34,357 nt of DNA from Flavobacteriales bacterium UBA6772 (GTDB lineage: Bacteria > Bacteroidota > Bacteroidia > Flavobacteriales > UBA7430). The notes beneath the pieces are model-generated. The model saw nothing but the letters and a program-made list of their open reading frames with translations. It ran no database searches and was not told where the DNA came from. The stretch lies in NCBI GenBank assembly GCA_905182215.1, contig CAJJAI010000055.1:1-34357 (forward strand). Reading direction: 5' to 3'. The translations under genes and the position numbers were made by a program. Below, in pieces: positions 25,977 to 33,186 of the stretch. The first letter of the stretch is position 1. Each line of letters starts with the position of its first letter.

Positions 25977-26861
25977 CTAAGTATGTAAAGTACCTGTATT
26001 AATTACAGGAGTAACTTCTTTGTCACCACACAAAACTACCATTAAATTACTAATCATAGTTGCTTTCTTGTCGTCATCAAAATCAATAATCTTATCATCC
26101 GACAATCGTTGCAAGGCATCTTCTACCATACCAACAGCACCTTCAACAATTTTTTTACGTGCTGCTACAATGGCAACCGCTTGCTGTCGCTTTAACATAG
26201 AACTTGCAATTTCTGGAGCATAGGCTAAATACCCAATTCTAGCTTCCATCACCTCAATTCCTGCCATGGTTAAACGCTCAGTCAACTCATTCTCTAAAGC
26301 CTCATTTACCTCATCCATTCCAGAACGGAGTGTAACGTCAGATTGTGCATCGTCAAAACTATCATATGGATAGGAACCTGCCAATTTACGCACAGCTGCA
26401 TCGGTTTGAACTCGTACAAACTCTTCGTATTTATCTACATCAAAAGCCGCTTTAAAAGTATCTCTTACTTTCCAAACCAAAATAACATTTATCAAAATCG
26501 GATTCCCAATCTTGTCGTTTACCTTTACACGTTCGCTATCGAAATTACGAGCGCGTAACGATATTTTTTGTTTGGTAAAAAAAGGATTTGCCCAAAAGAA
26601 ACCATTGTCTTTTACAGTCCCTTTATAAGCTCCAAAAAGCACTAACACCTTAGAACTATTTGGGTTTACAATAAAAAATCCCCTTGCTATAAAAATTACG
26701 ATTGGAACTACACCAAAGAATATTGGATTCCCTCTACTGAGAACAATACTACCAATAGTAAATACAATTAAAAATAAGACCAATGCCAAATACACATAAC
26801 CACTTACCGCTTTTACTTCTTTTTCGTTTTTTTCGTTTTTTTCGTTTTTTTCGTTTTTCAT
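25977..26861 (-). CDS. SPFH (stomatin/prohibitin/flotillin/HflK) domain membrane protein
   Basis: A 294-residue membrane protein. After a repeat-encoded hydrophilic N-terminus (KNE four times), two hydrophobic segments lie around residues 20-65, followed by the SPFH domain (NPNSSKVLVLFGAYKG through RIGYLAYAPEIASSML) and a short helical tail with a QQAVAIVAARKKIVEGAV block. SPFH proteins scaffold membrane microdomains or regulate proteases. It leads an operon with a ribbon-helix-helix gene (2-nt gap) and a DUF4177 gene. Function in this organism is unknown. Confidence 0.9.
   Translation of the reverse strand: MKNEKNEKNEKNEKEVKAVSGYVYLALVLFLIVFTIGSIVLSRGNPIFFGVVPIVIFIARGFFIVNPNSSKVLVLFGAYKGTVKDNGFFWANPFFTKQKISLRARNFDSERVKVNDKIGNPILINVILVWKVRDTFKAAFDVDKYEEFVRVQTDAAVRKLAGSYPYDSFDDAQSDVTLRSGMDEVNEALENELTERLTMAGIEVMEARIGYLAYAPEIASSMLKRQQAVAIVAARKKIVEGAVGMVEDALQRLSDDKIIDFDDDKKATMISNLMVVLCGDKEVTPVINTGTLHT
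26823..26858 (-). repeat. Four in-frame 9-nt repeats (AAAAACGAA) in the SPFH N-terminus
   Basis: Codons 2-13 of the SPFH gene are four exact copies of AAAAACGAA, giving KNE four times. Copy-number change by slippage would alter length without shifting the frame. Confidence 0.9.
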
Positions 26862-26874
26862 AATGATATCGTTT

Positions 26875-26890
26875 TAGTATCACAATACTA
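26875..26890. promoter_or_regulatory. Palindrome upstream of the SPFH operon (possible operator)
   Basis: TAGTATCACAATACTA has 6-bp arms around 4 nt, 14 nt upstream of the SPFH start. The half-palindrome ATGATATC lies between it and the start. It could be an operator for the ribbon-helix-helix protein in the operon or for another regulator. Confidence 0.4.
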
Positions 26891-26967
26891 GTAAAATTAA
26901 TTCAAACCTACAAACTCACACCTTAAAAATTAATCTACAAAACATTTTACAAGACTGATAATAAGTG

Positions 26968-26975
26968 TAGTTTTG
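26968..26975 (+). promoter_or_regulatory. -7 promoter element of the SlyD-like gene (TAGTTTTG)
   Basis: An exact TAnnTTTG match, 16 nt before ATG 26992. No clear -33 TTG. Confidence 0.5.
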
Positions 26976-26991
26976 CAAAAAATTTAATCAG

Positions 26992-27495
26992 ATGAGTGAA
27001 GTAAAAAGCAAAGTAATAGGTCTTGACTACAAGTTATTTAGAGACACATTAGAAGGAGAGATGATAGAAACTACTGAAGGAAAAGAGCCTTTAGTATTTA
27101 TGTCGGGTGTACAGCACATGATCCCAGAATTTGAAGCTCAAGTAATTGACTTAAATGTTGGTGAAACTTTTTCTTTTGGTATAAAATCTGAAAATGCTTA
27201 CGGTAAAAGAACTGAAGATGCAGTTATTGAGTTACCTCAAGACATGTTCTTAAAAGAAGGTAAATTAGCTGAAGAGGTTGCTGTTGGTAACGTATTACCA
27301 TTACAAGACCAAAATAATCAAATGGTTCCTGCAAAAGTTGTTTCTATAAACGAAGCTACTATAACAATGGATGTAAATCACCCATTAGCAGACCAAGACT
27401 TACACTTTACAGGTACTGTAGTGGAAGTAAGAGAAGCTACCAGCGAAGAGCTTGAGCACGGTCACGTTCACGGACCTGGCGGACACGATCACTAG
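26992..27495 (+). CDS. SlyD-like FKBP-type peptidyl-prolyl isomerase
   Basis: A 167-residue cytoplasmic FKBP-type prolyl isomerase and chaperone. FMSGVQHMIPEFEAQVIDLNVGE and ENAYGKR belong to the FKBP core. The inserted chaperone domain covers about 70-125, and DVNHPLADQDLHFTGTVVEVREAT closes the fold. The last residues are His-rich (HGHVHGPGGHDH), as in SlyD, where such tails bind nickel or other metals. No nickel enzyme genes are nearby. The gene has its own promoter and terminator and is therefore monocistronic. Confidence 0.93.
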   Translation: MSEVKSKVIGLDYKLFRDTLEGEMIETTEGKEPLVFMSGVQHMIPEFEAQVIDLNVGETFSFGIKSENAYGKRTEDAVIELPQDMFLKEGKLAEEVAVGNVLPLQDQNNQMVPAKVVSINEATITMDVNHPLADQDLHFTGTVVEVREATSEELEHGHVHGPGGHDH

Positions 27496-27511
27496 ACAAA
27501 ATTGATTATAC

Positions 27512-27549
27512 AAATCCCTTTTCGCGCTAGCGAGAAGGGATTTTTTTTT
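27512..27549 (+). terminator. Terminator after the SlyD-like gene
   Basis: Arms AATCCCTT..TCGC and GCGAGAAGGGATT form a long stem with small mismatches around GCTA, followed by nine or more T. Confidence 0.9.
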
Positions 27550-27619
27550 GTGCTCTACTAAAGAAAATCACCCTATTTTGTCTTGAAAATATATTCAGAA
27601 TTTGGAGCCTTAATTAACA

Positions 27620-27627
27620 TACCTTTG
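27620..27627 (+). promoter_or_regulatory. -7 promoter element of the helicase gene (TACCTTTG), almost touching the ATG
   Basis: An exact TAnnTTTG match ending 4 nt before ATG 27632, with a TTG 15 nt upstream (slightly short spacing). The mRNA should be leaderless or nearly so. Confidence 0.45.
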
Positions 27628-27631
27628 CCAC

Positions 27632-28942
27632 ATGTCGCATACTATAAAAACCCAAGAGGAGATACTTAAGAAATTAGGCATCCCGCAATTAAATAAGATG
27701 CAGGAAGAAGCTCAAGTAGCTATTTCTTCTAGCTCAGATACAGTATTACTATCGCCAACAGGAACAGGGAAGACTCTCGCATTCTTACTGCCCTTACTAG
27801 CAAAACTAGATCCTAATAACGAAGAGGTACAAGCCTTAATTGTTGCACCTTCTAGAGAACTAGCTATACAAATAGAACAAGTTCTTAGAGAAATGGGTTC
27901 TGGCTACAAGACATCTGTGGTGTATGGTGGGCGACTTTTTTCAAAAGATAAAATAGACCTCAAGCATAGACCAGCAGTTTTGGTGGGAACGCCTGGGAGA
28001 ATTTCAGATCACATACAAAGAGATAGCTTTAGAACATCATTTATAAAAACACTTGTTTTAGATGAGTTTGACAAATCCTTAGAAGTTGGTTTTGAAAAGG
28101 AAATGACTTCTATTTGCTCGTCGCTACCTAAACTAGAAAAGAAAATACTTACGTCTGCTACTCAAAAAGTTCGCATTCCTAAATTTGTACGTCTTAAGAA
28201 CCCTGTGTATGTAAACTACCTTAAAGAGGTGGAATCTCAATTGGAAGTAAGAGCTATTATTTCGCCATCTAAAGACAAAATGGAAACCTTAGTGTCTGCC
28301 TTAGATCATTTAGGTAATCAACCAGGGATAATATTCTGCAATTTCAAAGAATCTATACAACGCGTTAGCGAGCACCTTACAGACAACAATATAAACCACG
28401 GTTGTTTTTTCGGTGGAATGGAACAAAAAGAACGTGAACGAGCACTTATAAAATTCCGTAACGGTACGCATCAACTACTTATAGCAACCGATTTGGCGGC
28501 AAGAGGAATAGATGTACCCGAAATAAAATTCATTATACACTACCACTTACCTCTTAGAAAACAAGAGTTTACTCACCGTAATGGTAGAACAGCTAGAATG
28601 AACCAAGGTGGTACAGCCTATGTTTTACACTGGGAACAAGAAAAACTACCTGACTTTATCGACAATTTAAAAGTGGAGAAACTTACTGGAGAATTACCTC
28701 CTGAAACAACTCACAAAACAACACTCTTTATTTCTGGAGGTCGAAAAGATAAAATCTCTAAAGGAGATATAGCTGGACTCTTTTTTAAACAAGGTGGACT
28801 TGTGGGCGATGAATTAGGAACTATTGAGCTAAAACAAGACTGTGCCTTTGTATCTGTTCCAACAGAAAAACACGAAGAACTTATTGAAAAGCTTAATAAT
28901 ACAAAGCTTAAAAAACGTAAGATTAGAGTTACGAAAATATAG
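27632..28942 (+). CDS. DbpA-like DEAD-box ATP-dependent RNA helicase
   Basis: A 436-residue RNA helicase. Helicase motifs: Q-motif GIPQLNKMQEEA, motif I SPTGTGKT, Ia APSRELAIQI, Ib GTPGRI, motif II VLDEFD (DEFD in place of DEAD), motif III-like TSATQK, motif V ATDLAARGID, and motif VI HRNGRTAR. The C-terminal 75 residues (LFISGGRKDKISKGDIAGLFF) match the DbpA RNA-binding domain that targets the enzyme to 23S rRNA hairpin 92 during large-subunit assembly. The DEFD form keeps the catalytic Asp-Glu. The promoter element ends only 4 nt before the ATG. An RNA-modification gene follows. Confidence 0.9.
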   Translation: MSHTIKTQEEILKKLGIPQLNKMQEEAQVAISSSSDTVLLSPTGTGKTLAFLLPLLAKLDPNNEEVQALIVAPSRELAIQIEQVLREMGSGYKTSVVYGGRLFSKDKIDLKHRPAVLVGTPGRISDHIQRDSFRTSFIKTLVLDEFDKSLEVGFEKEMTSICSSLPKLEKKILTSATQKVRIPKFVRLKNPVYVNYLKEVESQLEVRAIISPSKDKMETLVSALDHLGNQPGIIFCNFKESIQRVSEHLTDNNINHGCFFGGMEQKERERALIKFRNGTHQLLIATDLAARGIDVPEIKFIIHYHLPLRKQEFTHRNGRTARMNQGGTAYVLHWEQEKLPDFIDNLKVEKLTGELPPETTHKTTLFISGGRKDKISKGDIAGLFFKQGGLVGDELGTIELKQDCAFVSVPTEKHEELIEKLNNTKLKKRKIRVTKI

Positions 28943-29040
28943 GTTTGGTTGAACTAGTCAAAATAGTCTTGATGTCAAAAAGTCGTTGAAAGACTCGATG
29001 GGGAGTTGGTTACTGGTTGTTGGTGAAATAAGAAATTAAA

Positions 29041-29766
29041 ATGAAAAGAATAAACAAATACCTAAGTGAGGTTGGATTTTGCTCTCGTAGAGGAGCAGAT
29101 AGACTTATAGAAGAAGGTAGAGTAACTATAAATGGGAAGGTTCCAGAAATGGGAACTAAGATTGCTTCTGGAGACTTAGTACATGTAGATGGGGAGTTAA
29201 TAGAGAAGCCCAACGAAGAACACGTTTACATAGCTTTAAACAAACCTAGAGGAATTGTATGTACAACTGATGCAGAAACCGAGAGAGATAATATTGTAGA
29301 CTATATTGGTCTTGAGAAACGCATATTCCCAATTGGCAGGCTAGACAAACCCAGTGAAGGATTAATATTTCTAACGAGCGATGGAGACATCGTAAATAAA
29401 ATATTGCGTTCTCGTAATAATCATGAAAAGGTATACGAGGTACGGGTAAACAAACCCATTACCAAAGAGTTTATTCACCGAATGGGAAATGGAGTGCCAA
29501 TAATGGATACAGTGACTGATGACTGCGAAGTAGAGCAAATTGATAGCTTCTACTTTAGAATTACACTTAAACAAGGTTTAAACAGACAAATCCGTAAAAT
29601 GTGTGCGCATTTAAACTACGAAGTTTACAAACTTAAACGCATACGGATAATGAACATAAACCTAGATGTACCCTACGGAGAGTGGCGGTATCTAACAGAT
29701 ATAGAAATGACAGAAATCAATCGTTTGGTACATGATTCTCATAAAACTTTTGATTCTGAACAATAG
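29041..29766 (+). CDS. RluF-like 23S rRNA pseudouridine synthase
   Basis: A 241-residue enzyme of the RsuA/RluB/E/F family: an N-terminal S4 RNA-binding domain ([31 protein letters not shown]) and a catalytic domain with the active-site Asp in [19 protein letters not shown]. The block [28 protein letters not shown] is closest, by eye, to RluF, which modifies U2604 of 23S rRNA. RluB, RluE and RsuA cannot be fully excluded. Its 98-nt upstream gap holds no promoter match, so it may be read through from the helicase gene. Confidence 0.88.
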   Translation: MKRINKYLSEVGFCSRRGADRLIEEGRVTINGKVPEMGTKIASGDLVHVDGELIEKPNEEHVYIALNKPRGIVCTTDAETERDNIVDYIGLEKRIFPIGRLDKPSEGLIFLTSDGDIVNKILRSRNNHEKVYEVRVNKPITKEFIHRMGNGVPIMDTVTDDCEVEQIDSFYFRITLKQGLNRQIRKMCAHLNYEVYKLKRIRIMNINLDVPYGEWRYLTDIEMTEINRLVHDSHKTFDSEQ

Positions 29767-29836
29767 ACCTGCATTGGTTTGACCCTATTTATTTCAAATA
29801 AACTCAACAAAAGATAGGTATTAAATTAAAGATGTT

Positions 29837-29844
29837 TATATTTG
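29837..29844 (+). promoter_or_regulatory. -7 promoter element of the csp array (TATATTTG)
   Basis: An exact TAnnTTTG match, 23 nt before the first csp ATG. No other such element is seen between the three copies, so one transcript probably covers all. Confidence 0.55.
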
Positions 29845-29867
29845 CACTTTAATTTACAAATTACACT

Positions 29868-30059
29868 ATGAACAAAGGAACAGTAAAGTTCTTCAATGAA
29901 TCTAAAGGATTTGGATTTATTGTAGACGACGAGTCAAAAACAGAATACTTCGTACACGTAACGGGTTTAATCGATGAGGTTAACGAAGGTGACGCAGTTG
30001 AGTTTGAGTTACAAGAGGGAAGAAAAGGTTTAAACGCTGTAAACGTAAAATCTGCTTAA
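29868..30059 (+). CDS. Cold-shock protein, tandem copy 1
   Basis: A 63-residue single cold-shock domain that binds single-stranded RNA or DNA and acts as an RNA chaperone. RNP1 is KGFGFIV and RNP2 is YFVHV. It starts MNKGTVKFFNESKGFGF. It follows the array promoter and is the first of three tandem copies; it ends in KSA. Confidence 0.95.
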   Translation: MNKGTVKFFNESKGFGFIVDDESKTEYFVHVTGLIDEVNEGDAVEFELQEGRKGLNAVNVKSA

Positions 30060-30069
30060 TCTTACCACT

Positions 30070-30261
30070 ATGAACAAAGGAACAGTAAAATTTTTCAACG
30101 AATCTAAAGGTTTTGGATTTATCGTTGATGACGAGTCAAAGACAGAATATTTCGTACACGTAACTGGATTAATCGATGAGGTTAACGAAGGTGACGCAGT
30201 AGAATTCGAGTTACAAGAAGGAAGAAAAGGCTTAAACGCTGTAAACGTTAAAGCTGCATAA
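30070..30261 (+). CDS. Cold-shock protein, tandem copy 2
   Basis: A 63-residue cold-shock protein identical to copy 1 except for Ser62 to Ala. The DNA differs at many third positions (for example TTTTTCAACGAATC against TTCTTCAATGAATC), so the duplication is not recent or codon drift has been allowed while the protein was conserved. It starts 10 nt after copy 1 and has no promoter of its own. Confidence 0.95.
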   Translation: MNKGTVKFFNESKGFGFIVDDESKTEYFVHVTGLIDEVNEGDAVEFELQEGRKGLNAVNVKAA

Positions 30262-30271
30262 TCTTACTACT

Positions 30272-30463
30272 ATGAACAAAGGAACAGTAAAGTTCTACAA
30301 TGAATCTAAAGGATTTGGATTTATTGTAGATGACGAGTCAAAAACAGAATACTTCGTACACGTAACGGGTTTAATCGATGAGATTAACGAAGGTGATGCG
30401 GTAGAGTTCGAATTACAAGAAGGTAAAAAAGGTTTAAACGCGGTTAACGTGAGAGTAAACTAA
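30272..30463 (+). CDS. Cold-shock protein, tandem copy 3
   Basis: The most diverged of the three copies: Phe9 to Tyr, Val38 to Ile, Arg52 to Lys, and a new C-terminus (VRVN). Parts of its DNA match copy 1 more closely than copy 2 (TGAATCTAAAGGATTTGGAT), a pattern that fits gene conversion. It is followed by the terminator at 30486. Confidence 0.95.
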   Translation: MNKGTVKFYNESKGFGFIVDDESKTEYFVHVTGLIDEINEGDAVEFELQEGKKGLNAVNVRVN

Positions 30464-30485
30464 TATACTTTACAATTTATTAAAC

Positions 30486-30517
30486 AAAGCCTATCATTTA
30501 TGCTAGGCTTTTTTTTG
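30486..30517 (+). terminator. Terminator after the csp array
   Basis: Arms AAAGCCTA and TAGGCTTT around a 10-nt loop, followed by a run of T. It is the only terminator for all three csp genes. Confidence 0.9.
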
Positions 30518-30582
30518 TGCTCTTTTTATTTTAAAACAGTATAAGCTATAGAAATCTCAACAAAACATAATATATTAGTCAC

Positions 30583-31101
30583 ATGGCAGAATACATTAAA
30601 TCGAGAGCTTTTTTTGAGAATTCCGAAGCTGGAAAAAGAACAAAGAACCACCCTATTATAGTTTGCTGGAAACTAACAAGCCCTACTAATTTAGGAAGTG
30701 TATTACGCCTTGCAGACAATATGGGTTGTACTAAAGTTTTATTTATTGACAACGAACCTAGCTTTAAGGATCGAAACATAAAAAGGACTGCACAAACTAG
30801 TTTTAAGGCGATTGATTGGCATTTTTGCGACAGCACAAACTGGAAAGAACACATCCCAGAAGACTATATGCTCTTGGCGATAGAAACCGCAGATCCTTCT
30901 TTTGACCTATACCAAACAGAACTACCAGAAAAATGTGTATTTTTTGTGGGCAATGAAAAAGTTGGACTTGACGATTGCCTACTAAAAGAATGTGAGAAAT
31001 CGATTTACATCCCAATGAAAGGACATAATAAATCGATGAATGTGAGCCATGCACTTACCATTGTTTTAGGAGAATGGACTCGACAGAATTACTACGAGTA
31101 A
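30583..31101 (+). CDS. TrmH/SpoU family RNA 2'-O-methyltransferase
   Basis: A 172-residue SPOUT-fold methyltransferase. The three SpoU motifs are visible: SPTNLGSVLRLADNMG (motif 1), VFFVGNEKVGL (motif 2) and IPMKGHNKSMNVSHALTIVLGEW (motif 3, cofactor knot). There is no N-terminal substrate-binding extension, as in TrmL-type enzymes. The RNA target (tRNA or rRNA) is not determined. It is monocistronic, between the csp terminator and a 363-bp gene-free gap. Confidence 0.88.
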   Translation: MAEYIKSRAFFENSEAGKRTKNHPIIVCWKLTSPTNLGSVLRLADNMGCTKVLFIDNEPSFKDRNIKRTAQTSFKAIDWHFCDSTNWKEHIPEDYMLLAIETADPSFDLYQTELPEKCVFFVGNEKVGLDDCLLKECEKSIYIPMKGHNKSMNVSHALTIVLGEWTRQNYYE

Positions 31102-31131
31102 AACGTGAGGCGTAAATCGTGAAAAGGAGAT

Positions 31132-31176
31132 AAGTCCTTCGACAAGTCCAGCCTACTGGTAGGTAAATCAGGAATA
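31132..31176. repeat. Dispersed intergenic repeat, copy 3 (degenerate)
   Basis: AGTCCTTCGACAAGTCCAG is followed by the short palindrome CCTACTGGTAGG and GTAAATCAGGAATAAG. It shares the TTCGACAAG core with copy 1. The second half looks like a second common Bacteroidota intergenic element fused to it, judged from memory. Confidence 0.5.
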
Positions 31177-31361
31177 AGTACCTAGTAGATAGTTGTAGTA
31201 ATTTTTCACTCAAAAACTCTTTACCCATTAACTACTTACGTTTTCCGTTTCACGAATTTTTCATTTCGTCCTTAAACAACCCTTTGACTGCAGGACTCTT
31301 TCGACCTTTTCAAACCAAAGCTTATTTTGTCAGGCTGTGGCACTCGAAGCCCAAATACAAC

Positions 31362-31379
31362 CTTAACAGAGTCTTAACA
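31362..31379 (+). promoter_or_regulatory. PHO-box-like direct repeat (CTTAACA twice, period 11 bp)
   Basis: CTTAACA occurs twice, spaced exactly 11 bp start to start (CTTAACAGAGTCTTAACA), ending 19 bp before the -33 TTG of the DUF1573 promoter. An 11-bp period is the spacing at which PhoB and related OmpR-class regulators bind side by side. Confidence 0.35.
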
Positions 31380-31398
31380 ATATAGAAAGCGGTATTCT

Positions 31399-31428
31399 TT
31401 GGTAGTTACGGAGAAACTTATAGATTTG
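31399..31428 (+). promoter_or_regulatory. Full promoter of the DUF1573 gene (TTG, 19 nt, TAGATTTG)
   Basis: TTG at 31399 and TAGATTTG at 31421 with a 19-nt spacer, one of only two hits in the window with both elements well spaced. The leader is about 30 nt. Confidence 0.65.
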
Positions 31429-31464
31429 TAATCGTTAAATAGAAACAACCATAAATCCATACAA

Positions 31465-31902
31465 ATGAAGAAATTAATTTTAGGAATTGTATTCGCAGTA
31501 GCTGGTACATTCGCATCTCAAGCTCAAGAAATCTCTTTCGAGAAAGATATTCACGATTTCGGAACTTTTGAGCAACACGGTAATGGACTTTACGAATTCA
31601 AATTCACGAATACTGGAGACGCACCTTTAATTATTTCAAATTCAAAAGGAAGCTGTGGTTGTACTGTGCCAATTTGGCCAAAAGCACCGATCGCTCCTGG
31701 AACATCAGATGTAATTAAAGTTAAATACGACACAAAAAGAATTGGTGCATTTAACAAAAGTATTACAATTACATCAAATGCAAAAACGGAAGCTACAAAA
31801 GTAATCCGCATAAAAGGAAAAACACTTGCTGCAGAAGGAGAACAAACAACTCCAGTGAAAAAACCAATCGGAAATTCACCCGTTGCAAAACCAACTAAAT
31901 AA
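31465..31902 (+). CDS. Secreted DUF1573 family protein
   Basis: A 145-residue exported protein: signal peptide ending TFASQA, then one DUF1573 (immunoglobulin-like, ASPM/SPD-2/Hydin-type) domain with FEKDIHDFGTF, FKFTNTGDAPLIIS and the family motif SKGSCGCTVP, followed by a short proline- and lysine-rich tail. DUF1573 proteins are common in Bacteroidota and their role is not known. The SCGC pair may form a disulphide or bind metal. It has its own strong promoter and a terminator, and a PHO-box-like repeat lies upstream. Confidence 0.9.
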   Translation: MKKLILGIVFAVAGTFASQAQEISFEKDIHDFGTFEQHGNGLYEFKFTNTGDAPLIISNSKGSCGCTVPIWPKAPIAPGTSDVIKVKYDTKRIGAFNKSITITSNAKTEATKVIRIKGKTLAAEGEQTTPVKKPIGNSPVAKPTK

Positions 31903-31932
31903 GTTAGGTAATTCATAAAATTTTAAGAGATT

Positions 31933-31963
31933 TGTCTCGCAGTAAATGCGGGACATTTTTTTT
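31933..31963 (+). terminator. Terminator after the DUF1573 gene
   Basis: Arms TGTCTCGCA and TGCGGGACA (one G-T pair) around GTAAA, followed by eight T. Confidence 0.88.
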
Positions 31964-31986
31964 GATTAAATTTTAGAAACTACCTG

Positions 31987-33186
31987 ATGCCAAATATTTC
32001 AGCCAAAGGGCTAAGAATGCCAGAATCGCCAATTAGAAAGTTGGTGCCGTTTGCAGAAGACGCAAAAAAAAGAGGAACAGAAGTAATTCACCTCAACATA
32101 GGACAACCAGATATTAAAACCCCTGAAGTAGCCTTAGAAGCAATTCGCAACTTTGAGCCTAAGGTGGTAGCCTATAGTCATTCTGCAGGATTCCAATCGT
32201 ACAGAGAAGGATTAGCGACTTACTATAACAATGCTGGACTCCAAGTGGCGCACCAAAATATATTGGTTACTACAGGTGGTTCAGAAGCAATTACGATTTC
32301 CTTGAATAGCATAATGGACGAGGGTGATGAGATTATCATTCCAGAGCCATTTTACGCTAATTACAATGGTTTTTCTACTTCTGCAGGTGTTGTGGTAAAA
32401 CCAATTACTTCGAGTATAGAAAGTGGTTTTGCATTGCCTTCTATTTCAGAGTTCGAAAAGTTGATTACTCCTAAAACCAAGGCTATATTAATCTGTAACC
32501 CTGGAAACCCTACTGGGTATTTATACTCTCAGGAAGAATTAAACTCTTTAAAGGAAATCGTATTAAAACACGATCTATTCCTTATAGCCGACGAAGTGTA
32601 CAGAGAGTTTGCTTACGACGGAAAAAAACACATTTCTGTTTTAGAACTCGAAGGACTAGACCAAAACTCTATTGTTATAGATTCTGTTTCTAAACGCTAC
32701 AGTATGTGTGGTGCCAGAGTTGGATGTATCGTTTCTAAAAACAACGAATTTATAGCTACGGCACTTAAGTTTGCACAAGCAAGACTAAGCCCACCTACCT
32801 TTGGTCAAGTTGCAGGAGAGGCAGCTTTAAAAACTCCAGCTTCGTACTTTACCGAAGTTATAGAAGAGTACGTGGAACGTAGAGATGTACTTATAGAAGG
32901 ACTAAATGCCATTAAGGGTGTAATATGCCCAAAACCATCAGGTGCATTTTACTGTATTGCTCAACTCCCAGTAGACGATGCTGATGTATTTGCACAGTGG
33001 TTGCTCGAAGAGTTTAGCTGGAACAATAAAACAGTGATGGTAGCTCCAGCAGCAGGCTTCTACTCTACTCCAGAAATTGGAAAACAACAAATTCGTATTG
33101 CCTACGTACTAAACACTTCCGATTTAAAAGATGCGATAAGTATTTTAGAGGAAGCATTAAAGGTTTATCCGGGTACCCTAAAATAA
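31987..33186 (+). CDS. PLP-dependent class I/II aminotransferase (aspartate aminotransferase-like)
   Basis: A 399-residue fold-type I aminotransferase. Visible: IGQPDIKTPEVALEAI, VTTGGSEAITISLNSI, NPGNPTGYLYS (PLP Asn), LIADEVYREFAYDG (PLP Asp and Tyr), and the PLP-lysine in DSVSKRYSMCGARVGCIV. The family includes aspartate, prephenate and other aminotransferases, and aspartate is the usual annotation for this subgroup. The substrate is not proven. It starts 24 nt after the terminator, with no good promoter match in the gap. Confidence 0.88.
   Translation: MPNISAKGLRMPESPIRKLVPFAEDAKKRGTEVIHLNIGQPDIKTPEVALEAIRNFEPKVVAYSHSAGFQSYREGLATYYNNAGLQVAHQNILVTTGGSEAITISLNSIMDEGDEIIIPEPFYANYNGFSTSAGVVVKPITSSIESGFALPSISEFEKLITPKTKAILICNPGNPTGYLYSQEELNSLKEIVLKHDLFLIADEVYREFAYDGKKHISVLELEGLDQNSIVIDSVSKRYSMCGARVGCIVSKNNEFIATALKFAQARLSPPTFGQVAGEAALKTPASYFTEVIEEYVERRDVLIEGLNAIKGVICPKPSGAFYCIAQLPVDDADVFAQWLLEEFSWNNKTVMVAPAAGFYSTPEIGKQQIRIAYVLNTSDLKDAISILEEALKVYPGTLK

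Larger units (their letters stand above)
29868..30463 (+). repeat. Tandem triplication of a cold-shock gene, period 202 bp
   Basis: Three complete csp genes of identical length (192 bp) start exactly 202 bp apart. The two 10-nt spacers differ at one base (TCTTACCACT, TCTTACTACT). Copies 1 and 2 differ by only one amino acid but by many silent changes. Confidence 0.95.
31102..31464. other. Gene-free gap with repeat copy 3, a PHO-box-like repeat and a promoter
   Basis: No ORF of note. The left part holds dispersed repeat copy 3 and AT-rich words with opposed GTGAAA/TTTCAC segments (CGTAAATCGTGAAAAG at 31110 and CCGTTTCACGAATTTTTC at 31238). The right part holds the CTTAACA direct repeat (31362-31379) and the DUF1573 promoter (31399-31428). 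Confidence 0.7.

Noticed and set aside
28074-28085. DEFD instead of DEAD in helicase motif II, as a sign of an inactive enzyme
   Set aside because: The catalytic Asp-Glu is kept and all other helicase motifs are intact; variation at positions 3-4 is tolerated in this family.
29868-30463. CRISPR-like periodic repeat
   Set aside because: The period of 202 bp is made of complete csp genes with conserved reading frames, not of short repeats with unique spacers.
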